From Mammaliicoccus sp. Dog046 (lineage in GTDB: Bacteria > Bacillota > Bacilli > Staphylococcales > Staphylococcaceae), in NCBI RefSeq assembly GCF_034039665.1, contig NZ_CP120131.1, positions 1,350,446 to 1,414,445 on the forward strand: a DNA stretch of 64,000 nucleotides, given 5' to 3'. Each line of letters starts with the position of its first letter. Position 1 is the first letter of the stretch. Positions 10,055 to 18,023 of this stretch are shown here, piece by piece. The notes below the pieces were generated by a model. It was not told the origin of the DNA and searched no databases. It saw nothing but the letters and a program-made list of their open reading frames with translations. Made by a program: the position numbers and the translations under genes.

Positions 10055-10582
10055 ATGGCATATGCAACACTAGCTGGAGGATGTTTTTGGTGTTTAGTTA
10101 AACCATTTAATGAATTTCCAGGTATTATTAAAGTTACGTCAGGTTACAGTGGTGGACATGTGGAAAATCCTTCTTATGAAGAGGTTTGTACAAATCAAAC
10201 GGGACATTTAGAAGCTGTTCAAATCGAATATAATGAAGATGAAACATCTTTTGAATCTATTCTAGATATATATTTTAAAACATTTGATCCAACTGACAAT
10301 AAAGGTCAATTCTTTGATCGTGGAGAGAGCTATGAACCTGCGATTTTCTACCATGATGAAGAACAGAAAGATATTGCGATTAAAAAGATTAAAGAATTGG
10401 ATGCGAAACTTATTTTCGACAAACCAATTATCACACCAATTAAACCTTATAAGAATTTCTATCCAGCCGAAACATACCATCAAGATTATTACTTAAAAAA
10501 CCCTTCTCATTACGAAGGATATCAGAATGGTTCTGGTAGAAAAGCTTTCATAGAAAAACATTGGGGGAATCAAAATGCTTAA
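10055..10582 (+). CDS. msrA: Peptide-methionine (S)-S-oxide reductase MsrA
   Basis: MsrA reduces the S epimer of methionine sulfoxide in proteins. The 175-residue protein has the catalytic GGCFWC near residues 8-13, the VTSGYSGG block and the AETYHQDYYLKNP signature. AAAGGAGGG lies 8 bases before the ATG. It overlaps msrB by 8 bases, so both stereoisomer-specific reductases are made together. The downstream crr gene shares the operon, as in S. aureus. Confidence 0.96.
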   Translation: MAYATLAGGCFWCLVKPFNEFPGIIKVTSGYSGGHVENPSYEEVCTNQTGHLEAVQIEYNEDETSFESILDIYFKTFDPTDNKGQFFDRGESYEPAIFYHDEEQKDIAIKKIKELDAKLIFDKPIITPIKPYKNFYPAETYHQDYYLKNPSHYEGYQNGSGRKAFIEKHWGNQNA

Positions 10583-11003
10583 AAAAAATAAAAATGAATT
10601 AAGCGAAATGGAATTTTTAGTTACACAACAAAATGGTACAGAACCTCCTTTTCAAAATGAATATTGGAATCATTTTGAAAAAGGTATCTACATTGATAAA
10701 TTATCAGGTAAACCGTTGTTTACTTCTGAAGAAAAATTCGAATCTAATTGTGGATGGCCAAGCTTCTCAAAAGCATTAGATGACAATGAAATTATCGAAC
10801 TTGTCGATAAAACACATGGTATGCTTAGAACTGAAGTTCGTTCTGAGGATGCAGATAGTCATTTAGGACATGTTTTTAATGATGGTCCTAAAGAAACAGG
10901 TGGATTAAGATATTGTATTAATTCAGCTGCAGTACAATTTATCCCATATGATAAATTAGAAGAGTTAGGTTATGGTACATTAATAAATCATTTTAACAAA
11001 TAG
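10575..11003 (+). CDS. msrB: Peptide-methionine (R)-S-oxide reductase MsrB
   Basis: MsrB reduces the R epimer of methionine sulfoxide. The 142-residue protein contains CGWPSFSKAL, the GHVFNDGP block and the catalytic cysteine in GLRYCINSAA. The paired CxxC zinc ligands of zinc-type MsrB are not evident, as in other staphylococcal and streptococcal forms. The start overlaps msrA and is preceded by GGGG in TTGGGGGAATC. crr follows after 14 bases. Confidence 0.95.
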   Translation: MLKKNKNELSEMEFLVTQQNGTEPPFQNEYWNHFEKGIYIDKLSGKPLFTSEEKFESNCGWPSFSKALDDNEIIELVDKTHGMLRTEVRSEDADSHLGHVFNDGPKETGGLRYCINSAAVQFIPYDKLEELGYGTLINHFNK

Positions 11004-11017
11004 AGGAGTAGATAGAT

Positions 11018-11521
11018 ATGTTCAAAAAATTATTCGGTGGTAACAAATCAAAAGATACAAATGTAGAAGTATTCGCACCAATTTCAGGTGAATATGTAGC
11101 AATTGAAGATATTCCAGATCCAGTATTTGCTCAAAAAATGATGGGTGAAGGATTCGGAATTAAACCATCTGAAGGCGTAGTTGTTGCACCATTCGATGGT
11201 GAAGTTGTAAACGTGTTTAAACCTTCAAATCACGCAGTTGGTATAAAAGCTGCTAATGGACTTGAAGTACTTGTACACGTTGGACTAGAGACTGTTCAAC
11301 TTGGTGGAGAAGGTTTTGAAGCACTTGTAAATACTGGCGATGTTGTTAGTAAAGGTGATGAATTATTGAAATTTGATATCGAAACTATTGAAGCTAAAGT
11401 GAAATCAGTAATTAGTCCTGTTATTATTACAAATACTGATGATGCAGAAGATATAAAAATCGAAGCATTAGATCAACTTGTAAAAGGAACGACAAAATCA
11501 ATTGAAGTGAAAATGAAATAA
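11018..11521 (+). CDS. crr: PTS glucose-type EIIA (Crr)
   Basis: A 167-residue soluble EIIA domain of the glucose family. It has the [19 protein letters not shown] opening, the phosphorylatable histidine in [19 protein letters not shown] and the KGDELLKFD block. It passes phosphate from HPr to glucose- or sucrose-type EIICB proteins lacking their own EIIA. No membrane segments are seen. The AGAGGAG ribosome site is well placed. It abuts the YozE gene with no gap. Linkage to msrAB is a staphylococcal arrangement; no mechanistic link is known to me. Confidence 0.94.
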   Translation: MFKKLFGGNKSKDTNVEVFAPISGEYVAIEDIPDPVFAQKMMGEGFGIKPSEGVVVAPFDGEVVNVFKPSNHAVGIKAANGLEVLVHVGLETVQLGGEGFEALVNTGDVVSKGDELLKFDIETIEAKVKSVISPVIITNTDDAEDIKIEALDQLVKGTTKSIEVKMK

Positions 11522-11743
11522 ATGAAACAGTATTCTTTTTATCAATACGCTTTAACAAAACGAAATGAAAACAGTGAACTTGGTAAACTTGCGGATTTAA
11601 TATTCCAAGACTTATCATTTCCGAAATTTTCAAATGACTATCATACACTTTCGGATTATTTAGAAACAGAAGCTATGTTTATTCAACCGATGAGTGTATT
11701 TGATGAACTATATGAATCTTATGAGGAATGGTTGAAGTTCTAA
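11522..11743 (+). CDS. YozE family protein (UPF0346)
   Basis: A 73-residue protein with the YozE pattern: an N-terminal SFYQYALTKR, a DLSFPKFSNDYHTLSDYLE block and a C-terminal FDELYESYEEWL. Family members are small helical proteins of unknown function, usually called sterile-alpha-motif-like. The start codon immediately follows the crr stop, so it belongs to the msrA-msrB-crr operon. A terminator follows. Confidence 0.88.
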   Translation: MKQYSFYQYALTKRNENSELGKLADLIFQDLSFPKFSNDYHTLSDYLETEAMFIQPMSVFDELYESYEEWLKF

Positions 11744-11748
11744 GTACT

Positions 11749-11777
11749 ACACTTTGGTGTTTAACACACCAAAGTGT
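11749..11777 (+). terminator. Terminator of the msrAB-crr-yozE operon
   Basis: A 12-bp stem (11749-11760 with 11766-11777) is followed by TTTTTATTT, directly after the YozE stop. Confidence 0.88.
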
Positions 11778-11837
11778 TTTTATTTGAAAGGATTTACTGG
11801 TAAAATAAATTATATTTGATGAGAAAGTAGTGAGTAA

Positions 11838-13265
11838 ATGAATCCTTTTAAAAACATGAAGAAAAAACAAGTCACAATGCCACTTTATAAATTATTAATG
11901 CTCATTTTTGTAATTGTATTGTTAACATCTGTGGTTACGTTCGCTTCATATAAGTTTGGTCTATACTTTGGAAATGACCAACAGAAGAACCTAAATAAGA
12001 TTGAAGCTGCCTATAAAGAAATAGACAATGATTATTATAAAGATGTGAATAAAGATAAATTAACTGAAGGTGCTATCAAAGGTATGGTACAGTCTTTAAA
12101 AGATCCTTATAGTGAATACATATCTTCAAAAGATACAACTACTTACAATGAAGAAATTTCAGGAGATTTTGTAGGCATTGGTGCGGAAATGGAAGCACAT
12201 AAAGGTTATGTAAGAATTACTAGCCCTATGAAACAATCACCTGCAGAGAAAGCAGGCGTAAAACCTTTAGATGTTATCACACACGTCGATCATCAATCTA
12301 TTAAAAATCAATCTTTCAACAAAATAGTAAGTAAAGTCAGAGGAAAAAAAGGTACAACTGTTACTTTGACAATCAAACGAGAAGGTAAAGAACCGTTCGA
12401 TATTAAAATTAAACGTGACAAAATTCACGTCACAAGTGTCGATTATACGAAAAAGAATGACACTGGAATCATAGCCATTTCTAAGTTCCAAAATGAAACA
12501 ACGAAAGAGTTGAAATCAGCATTAAAACAAGCACAAAAAGACAAAGTGAAACATGTTGTTTTAGATTTAAGAAATAATCCAGGTGGGTTATTAGACGAAG
12601 TTGTAACGAGTGTGAATCTATTTGTCGACAAAGGTAAACCTGTTATTTATTTAGAAACGAAAGGTGATAAACCTCAAGCTGTAGATACTGAAAATAACAA
12701 GTTATCAGGTATCAACGATATGAAATATTCAGTACTAGTAAATAAAGGGTCAGCGAGTGCTGCAGAAATTTTTGCTGGGGCACTTCAAGATTACAAAATT
12801 GCAGATGTATTAGGTACAACAACATTTGGTAAAGGTATTGGACAAGTTCATAAAGAATTTAATGATAACAGTCTACTAAAATATACGAATATGCGATGGT
12901 TAACACCTAATAAATCATATATACACAAAAAAGGGATTAAACCTGACAAAACGATTTCAGCACCTAAATATGAAGGTATTGAAATACTAGACCCTGAAAA
13001 AACATACCAAATCAATGATCAATCGAAAGAAGTATCTTCAATTAAGATTGGATTGAAGGCTTTAGGGTATAATATAAAAAATGAAAATGATGTTTTTGAT
13101 GAAGATTTGAAACAAGCAGTGATGTCATTCCAATCTGACTATCATATTAATTCAAATGGTACTTTCTCCGGTAAAACAACTGAGAAATTCATCGAATTAT
13201 TACGCAAAAAAATTCTAAAAGAAGATAAACAATTAGATCAAGCTATAAAATATATACATCAATAA
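11838..13265 (+). CDS. ctpA: Carboxy-terminal processing protease CtpA (S41)
   Basis: The 475-residue protein has an N-terminal membrane anchor (about residues 16-40), a PDZ domain (about 105-190, SPAEKAGVKPLDVI), an S41 protease domain with the serine in NKGSASAAEIFAGAL and the lysine in TTTFGKGIGQ, and a C-terminal peptidoglycan-binding-like domain (about 395-455). It acts outside the membrane. In S. aureus CtpA contributes to stress tolerance and virulence. Length and domain order are normal. The gene starts after a terminator and is followed at 17 bases by an acetyltransferase gene. Confidence 0.92.
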   Translation: MNPFKNMKKKQVTMPLYKLLMLIFVIVLLTSVVTFASYKFGLYFGNDQQKNLNKIEAAYKEIDNDYYKDVNKDKLTEGAIKGMVQSLKDPYSEYISSKDTTTYNEEISGDFVGIGAEMEAHKGYVRITSPMKQSPAEKAGVKPLDVITHVDHQSIKNQSFNKIVSKVRGKKGTTVTLTIKREGKEPFDIKIKRDKIHVTSVDYTKKNDTGIIAISKFQNETTKELKSALKQAQKDKVKHVVLDLRNNPGGLLDEVVTSVNLFVDKGKPVIYLETKGDKPQAVDTENNKLSGINDMKYSVLVNKGSASAAEIFAGALQDYKIADVLGTTTFGKGIGQVHKEFNDNSLLKYTNMRWLTPNKSYIHKKGIKPDKTISAPKYEGIEILDPEKTYQINDQSKEVSSIKIGLKALGYNIKNENDVFDEDLKQAVMSFQSDYHINSNGTFSGKTTEKFIELLRKKILKEDKQLDQAIKYIHQ

Positions 13266-13282
13266 AACGGAGGTTAATATCT

Positions 13283-13798
13283 TTGAGAAAAGCAACACGA
13301 AATGATATTCAAGATATCAATCAATTAACAGAAATGGCCAAATCAATTATGGCATCAGACCAAAATCCACAGTGGGATCACCGTTATCCTATTGAGAAAG
13401 ATTTTTATAGTGATATAGATAATGGAGATTTATATTTATATGAAATAGACAATGAAGTTGTCGGCTATATTTGTATTAATCAGAGTCAAGCAGACTGGTA
13501 TAAACAATTAAAATGGCCTATGTCTGTAGATCATGCTTATGTAATACATCGCATGTCAGCGAATCCTGAATATAAAGGGATTGCTCAAAAAATGATGCAA
13601 TTCGCTATTGATTTAGCTACTGATGATAATGCTTCTATACTATTGACAGATACATTTTCATTAAACAATCGTGCACAGCAGCTTTTCACTAAATTTGATT
13701 TCGTGAAAGCAGGAGAATACGAAACCAATGAATTTCCGTTTGATAAAGGTGCACCGTTTTATGCATATTACAAATTGATAGACAACAAGGAGAAATAA
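13283..13798 (+). CDS. GNAT family N-acetyltransferase
   Basis: A 171-residue single-domain GNAT protein, with RKATRNDIQDINQLTEMA at the N-terminus and an acetyl-CoA-binding region around AYVIHRMSANPEYKGIAQKMM followed by the NNRAQQLFTKFDF block. The substrate is unknown. It starts with TTG at 13283, with CGGAGG (13268-13273) at 9-bp spacing. It is two bases upstream of murG, so it is part of a short ctpA-gnat-murG-PAP2 operon. Confidence 0.85.
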   Translation: MRKATRNDIQDINQLTEMAKSIMASDQNPQWDHRYPIEKDFYSDIDNGDLYLYEIDNEVVGYICINQSQADWYKQLKWPMSVDHAYVIHRMSANPEYKGIAQKMMQFAIDLATDDNASILLTDTFSLNNRAQQLFTKFDFVKAGEYETNEFPFDKGAPFYAYYKLIDNKEK

Positions 13799-13800
13799 AA

Positions 13801-14868
13801 ATGAAAAAAATCGCATTTACTGGAGGCGGAACAATAGGTCATGTTGCAGTGAACTTAGCGCTTATACCAGAAGCTGAAAAAAGAAATATAGAAACCATTT
13901 ATATTGGTTCAAAAAATGGCATAGAAAAAGAAATGATTACAAGTTCAGCAAAAAGTACAAGATATATTCCTATTTCAAGTGGGAAACTTCGCAGATATTT
14001 ATCTTTTGAAAACTTAAAAGATATTTTTAAAGTATTGAAAGGTGTATTAGATGCACGAAAAGTATTAAAAAAAGAAAAGCCAGACTTAGTATTTTCTAAA
14101 GGTGGATTTGTAAGTGTACCTGTTATTATTGCAGCTAAATCATTAAAAATCCCAAGTATTGTACATGAATCTGATGTAACACCTGGTTTAGCTAATAAAA
14201 TATCAATGAAATTTGCGAATAAAATGTATACCACTTTCGAAGAAACATTAAAATATGTACCTGCTGAAAAATCAGATTACATCGGTGCAATCATTAGAGA
14301 AGATTTAAGAGACGGTTCAAAAGAAGAAGGGTATAAACTCACAGGCTTTAACAGCGATTTACCTGTATTACTTATAATGGGTGGTAGTCTCGGTTCAAAA
14401 GTACTTAATGATACAATTCGTGAAAACCTAGATTATTTAACTAAAAAATATCAAATTATACATTTAACAGGTAAAGGACATTTAGATCCTTCAATAAAGA
14501 ACAAAAATTATGTTCAATTTGAGTTTGTTTCAAACGAACTCATGCACTTCTATGCAATAACTGATAGCGTCATTAGTCGTGCTGGTGCAAACGCAATTTA
14601 TGAATTCGCTACAATTAAATTGCCTATGCTATTAATACCTCTTGGATTAGATCAATCAAGAGGTGACCAAATTGATAACGCCAAAATATTTGAGAGAAAT
14701 GGCTATGCCAAAGTTCTTCAAGAAGATGAGGTTAATCAGTCAAATCTTATTAGTGCAATAGACAAGTTAGAAAATGATCGTGAGAACATCATAGAAAATA
14801 TGAATCATTTTAAAGAAAGTTATACGAAAGAAACACTATTCAATAAGATTGAAACAGATATCCAATAA
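13801..14868 (+). CDS. murG: UDP-GlcNAc:lipid I N-acetylglucosaminyltransferase MurG
   Basis: MurG adds GlcNAc to lipid I on the inner membrane face, making lipid II. The 355-residue GT28 protein has the Gly-rich FTGGGTIGHVAVNLAL loop, VFSKGGFVSVPVIIAA, the VHESDVTPGLANK motif and the GGSLGSKVLND loop of the C-terminal UDP-GlcNAc-binding half, with SRAGANAIYEF and LDQSRGDQIDNA. The length is typical. It follows the acetyltransferase by two bases and is followed by a PAP2 phosphatase that could act on prenyl phosphates. Confidence 0.95.
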   Translation: MKKIAFTGGGTIGHVAVNLALIPEAEKRNIETIYIGSKNGIEKEMITSSAKSTRYIPISSGKLRRYLSFENLKDIFKVLKGVLDARKVLKKEKPDLVFSKGGFVSVPVIIAAKSLKIPSIVHESDVTPGLANKISMKFANKMYTTFEETLKYVPAEKSDYIGAIIREDLRDGSKEEGYKLTGFNSDLPVLLIMGGSLGSKVLNDTIRENLDYLTKKYQIIHLTGKGHLDPSIKNKNYVQFEFVSNELMHFYAITDSVISRAGANAIYEFATIKLPMLLIPLGLDQSRGDQIDNAKIFERNGYAKVLQEDEVNQSNLISAIDKLENDRENIIENMNHFKESYTKETLFNKIETDIQ

Positions 14869-14881
14869 AGGGGAAGTTTAT

Positions 14882-15511
14882 ATGAGCCAAGCAAATCGTA
14901 CATTACTCATACTTATATTTAGTCTTATTTTTGGAGTGATCGCGTTTTTCCACGAATCTCGACTAGGTAAATGGATTGATAATGAAGTTTATAACTTTAT
15001 ATATTCAACTGAAAGTTTCATAACAACTTCAATCATGCTTGGCTTCACTAAAATTGGAGAAGTTTGGGCAATGATTGCCTTATCTTTAATGGTCATATGT
15101 TACATGAAATTAAAGAAATATAATATAGAAACTTTATTTTTCGCGATTACTATGATTTTATCTGGAGTTTTAAATCCTTTACTTAAAAATGTATTTGATA
15201 GAGAGCGACCAACTTTATTAAGATTAATCGATATTTCAGGATTTAGTTTCCCAAGTGGACACGCGATGGGTTCGACTGCATTTTTCGGCTCATTAATTTA
15301 TATAATATTCAGAAATGCTGATAAATCGATTAATCCATATCTCATTGGAATTTGTGTTATTTGTATATCAATGATTTCTTCATCTCGTGTATACTTAGGC
15401 GTTCATTATCCTACAGATATCATTGCTGGTATTATCGGAGGCGTCATTTGCATACTCCTTACACAAAGTATGTTGAAAAATAAATTATTCTTATTTAAGA
15501 AGTCAACTTAA
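14882..15511 (+). CDS. PAP2 family membrane phosphatase
   Basis: A 209-residue membrane protein with about six transmembrane segments and the PAP2 signature: KNVFDRERP, FSFPSGHAMGSTAFFGSL and SRVYLGVHYPTDIIAG. It is likely to dephosphorylate a lipid phosphate such as undecaprenyl pyrophosphate or a phosphatidate; its position after murG favours the former, as inference only. The ATG at 14882 is chosen because AAAGGGGAAG lies just upstream; the longer frame starts inside murG. Confidence 0.85.
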   Translation: MSQANRTLLILIFSLIFGVIAFFHESRLGKWIDNEVYNFIYSTESFITTSIMLGFTKIGEVWAMIALSLMVICYMKLKKYNIETLFFAITMILSGVLNPLLKNVFDRERPTLLRLIDISGFSFPSGHAMGSTAFFGSLIYIIFRNADKSINPYLIGICVICISMISSSRVYLGVHYPTDIIAGIIGGVICILLTQSMLKNKLFLFKKST

Positions 15512-15524
15512 TATAAACAAAAAA

Positions 15525-15557
15525 TAGCCGAGTGATTTGGACAGAATCACTCGGCTA
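15525..15557 (+). terminator. Terminator after the PAP2 gene
   Basis: A 13-bp stem (15525-15537 with 15545-15557) containing AGCCGAGTGATT is followed by CTTTATCTTTT. Confidence 0.88.
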
Positions 15558-15633
15558 CTTTATCTTTTATGGGCATAAAAGGGGGTTATAGAAAATGTTC
15601 AATCTTTGCTCAGAGGGGGAACTCTTTCAATTG

Positions 15634-15683
15634 ATTGATAATCATTTTCAATTACTATTATAACTAATTGAGAATGAATGTCA
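15634..15683 (+). promoter_or_regulatory. Upstream promoter unit A with two Fur-like boxes
   Basis: TTGATA (15635-15640), an 18-bp spacer and TATAAC (15659-15664) form a promoter. Its -35 overlaps TGATAATCATTTTCA, which matches the 7-1-7 Fur consensus at 14 of 15 positions. A second box, TGAGAATGAATGTCA (15669-15683), covers the start site. It is a near-duplicate of the unit at 15791-15840. The region from 15558 to 15883 contains no convincing gene. Confidence 0.65.
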
Positions 15684-15790
15684 ATTAGTAAGGTAAAAAA
15701 ATTACTATTTTAAATGATAAAATAGTGATGCTCATATATAATGAACTTATTCGTAATGAAAATAATATCAAATTAAAAATCACTTTTCTA

Positions 15791-15840
15791 ATTGATAATC
15801 ATTTTCAATTACTATTATACTAAACTGAGAATCATTGTCA
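15791..15840 (+). promoter_or_regulatory. arlR: Promoter unit B of arlRS with two Fur-like boxes
   Basis: TTGATA (15792-15797), an 18-bp spacer and TATACT (15816-15821) form the promoter nearest arlR. The -35 overlaps a 14/15 Fur box and a second 13/15 box (TGAGAATCATTGTCA, 15826-15840) covers the start site. The two boxes share the arrangement of unit A about 157 bp upstream. Iron- or metal-responsive control of arlRS is inferred from this. Confidence 0.7.
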
Positions 15841-15883
15841 ATTAATAAAAAGAAGTTATTTAAAAATACATAGAGGTGTAAAT

Positions 15884-16558
15884 ATGAAAAAGATTCTAAT
15901 TATAGAGGATGAACAAAACTTAGCACGATTTATAGAATTAGAACTCAAACATGAAGATTATGAAGTAGAAATTTGTAACGATGGCGAAAGCGGACTTAAA
16001 CAAGCCTTACAAGAGGATTACAATTGTATACTACTAGATTTAATGCTGCCAAAAATGAATGGTCTAGAAGTTTGTAGACGTGTTAGAAGAGAAAAGTCTA
16101 CACCCATTATAATGATTACCGCTAAAGGTGATACATATGACAAAGTTATCGGACTAGATTATGGTGCGGATGATTATATCGTAAAACCATTCGATATTGA
16201 AGAGTTACTTGCAAGAATTCGTGTCATTATTAGAAGAAATGTCACTACAGAAACGAAAAGCAATACGATACATGTTAATGACTTAACTATTGATAAAAAT
16301 GCTTTTTCAGTTTCAATTCATGGCCAATCTGTTGATTTAACAAAAACAGAGTATGAGTTATTACTACTGCTAGCTGAAAATCAAAACTTTGTACTACAAA
16401 GGGAACAAATATTAAACCACGTTTGGGGTTATGAATCAGAAGTTGAAACAAATGTTGTTGATGTTTATATAAGATATTTAAGAAATAAATTAAAGCCGTT
16501 CAATAAAGAAAACATTATTGAAACTGTAAGAGGCGTAGGGTACGTGATTAGATCATGA
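15884..16558 (+). CDS. arlR: Response regulator ArlR
   Basis: An OmpR/PhoB-class response regulator of 224 residues. The receiver domain (1-115) has the acidic pair in IIEDEQN, the phospho-acceptor D52 in [12 protein letters not shown] and the lysine in IVKPFD. A winged-helix DNA-binding domain (about 130-222) ends with [10 protein letters not shown]. ArlRS in staphylococci controls adhesion, autolysis, agglutination and metal-starvation metabolism. Assignment rests on order (murG ... arlRS-odhAB), as in S. aureus. It overlaps arlS by four bases. The promoter region carries duplicated Fur-like boxes. Confidence 0.92.
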   Translation: MKKILIIEDEQNLARFIELELKHEDYEVEICNDGESGLKQALQEDYNCILLDLMLPKMNGLEVCRRVRREKSTPIIMITAKGDTYDKVIGLDYGADDYIVKPFDIEELLARIRVIIRRNVTTETKSNTIHVNDLTIDKNAFSVSIHGQSVDLTKTEYELLLLLAENQNFVLQREQILNHVWGYESEVETNVVDVYIRYLRNKLKPFNKENIIETVRGVGYVIRS

Positions 16559-17931
16559 AACATCAATCTTTAAAAACGAAATTGATGATGCTTACTACGA
16601 CGATTACATTTATTATCTTTGCTTTATTTAGCATGTTTATTATTTATTTTATAAGCTTATATTTAAAGGACCAAGAAACAGATACTGCAACGAGAAGTAC
16701 GTATGATACTGTAAATTTATTAAAAACGAAAACGTTAGGACAAATTACTTCAACGGATATAAATGCGGCGATTACCGATGCACAGAAACTCGTTTTATAT
16801 GATAAATTCGGAAGACCTATATTTGAAGAAACGCATAATGACAATTTAGACTATACACCTAAATTTGAAAAAGTGAATCAATTAAAAATTTATGAAACTA
16901 AACATAATAATAAATCCTATATAGTCGTTTACGTACCTGTTAATACAAGTTACTTCACAGGATATGAGGCAATCATTCATCCTTTAGATAACTATGATTC
17001 AATCATTAAATTTATGATTGTATTAGCGTCGATATTTGGACTAACAGCTTTATTCATTATTGCTATTATAAGTTACATTTTTAGTTCACAAATAACAAAA
17101 CCAATCACGATATTGTCTGACAAAATGAAACAAATTCGTCGAGATGGTTTCCAAGAAAAACTTGTAGTTCCTACAAATTATGAAGAAACATCTGATATGA
17201 TTCATACCTTTAACAACATGATGGAACAACTTGAAGTTTCATTTGACCAGCAGAAACAGTTTGTAGAAGATGCATCACACGAATTACGAACGCCATTACA
17301 AATTATTCAAGGGCACTTGAATTTAATACAAAGATGGGGGAAAAATAACCCCGAAGTGCTTGAAGAGTCCTTAGATATTTCTATAGAAGAAATGACTCGA
17401 ATTACTAAATTAGTAGAAGAATTATTACTGCTATCTAAAGATTCACGTTCAAACACCGGACAAGAACTTGATACCATTGATATCAATTATGAAATTCAAT
17501 CTAGGATTAAGTCTTTACGTAAATTACATCCTGATTATTCATTCAACTTTCAATCCAACTTTAATGCGATCAGAATGAATATCAATCGATATCATTTTGA
17601 ACAAATGCTTTTAATTTTTATAGACAATGCAATGAAATATGATACAAAAAATAAAAACATAGAAGTTCACACAAATTTAAAGAATAGAAACATCACAATT
17701 GATATCATTGACCACGGTCTAGGTATACCTAAAAAAGACTTAGAATTCATATTTGACCGATTCTATAGAGTGGATAAATCACGTTCTAGAAAAGAAGGTG
17801 GAAATGGATTAGGGTTATCGATTGCTAAAAAATTAATTAATTCTTATGATGGTATTGTAAAAGTTGATAGTGTTGTAAATGAATATACAAAAATATCTGT
17901 TGTGTTTAAAGAATCTTTTATCAACAAATAG
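16555..17931 (+). CDS. arlS: Sensor histidine kinase ArlS
   Basis: A 458-residue membrane kinase. One helix lies at about residues 9-33, followed by an extracellular sensor of about 120 residues, a second helix at about 150-177, a HAMP linker, the H-box [13 protein letters not shown], and a HATPase domain with the N box (DNAMKYD), DHGLGIP (G1) and [13 protein letters not shown] (G2). It phosphorylates ArlR. The start overlaps the arlR stop (ATGA), so the two are coupled. Length and topology match staphylococcal ArlS. Confidence 0.92.
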   Translation: MKHQSLKTKLMMLTTTITFIIFALFSMFIIYFISLYLKDQETDTATRSTYDTVNLLKTKTLGQITSTDINAAITDAQKLVLYDKFGRPIFEETHNDNLDYTPKFEKVNQLKIYETKHNNKSYIVVYVPVNTSYFTGYEAIIHPLDNYDSIIKFMIVLASIFGLTALFIIAIISYIFSSQITKPITILSDKMKQIRRDGFQEKLVVPTNYEETSDMIHTFNNMMEQLEVSFDQQKQFVEDASHELRTPLQIIQGHLNLIQRWGKNNPEVLEESLDISIEEMTRITKLVEELLLLSKDSRSNTGQELDTIDINYEIQSRIKSLRKLHPDYSFNFQSNFNAIRMNINRYHFEQMLLIFIDNAMKYDTKNKNIEVHTNLKNRNITIDIIDHGLGIPKKDLEFIFDRFYRVDKSRSRKEGGNGLGLSIAKKLINSYDGIVKVDSVVNEYTKISVVFKESFINK

Positions 17932-17987
17932 TTACGTATATTGTCAAATTAGCCTTTATCTCACTACTGTTAAGTGCTAAAATGGAA

Positions 17988-18005
17988 ATGTAAACGGTTT
18001 ATAAT
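17988..18005 (+). promoter_or_regulatory. odhA: odhA promoter -10 overlapped by a cre-like site
   Basis: A perfect TATAAT lies at 18000-18005, 24 bases before the odhA ATG region. It overlaps ATGTAAACGGTTTAT (17988-18002), which misses the CcpA cre consensus at one position. The -35 is weak. Carbon-catabolite repression of 2-oxoglutarate dehydrogenase would fit known Firmicute physiology, but the site is not proven. Confidence 0.5.
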
Positions 18006-18023
18006 TTTCTTGGAGGGTGGAAC

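Noticed and set aside
15594..15662. 22-codon ORF MFNLCSEGELFQ after AAAAGGGGG
   Set aside because: It runs through the promoter A / Fur-box region and has no promoter of its own that I can see; likely a chance ORF.
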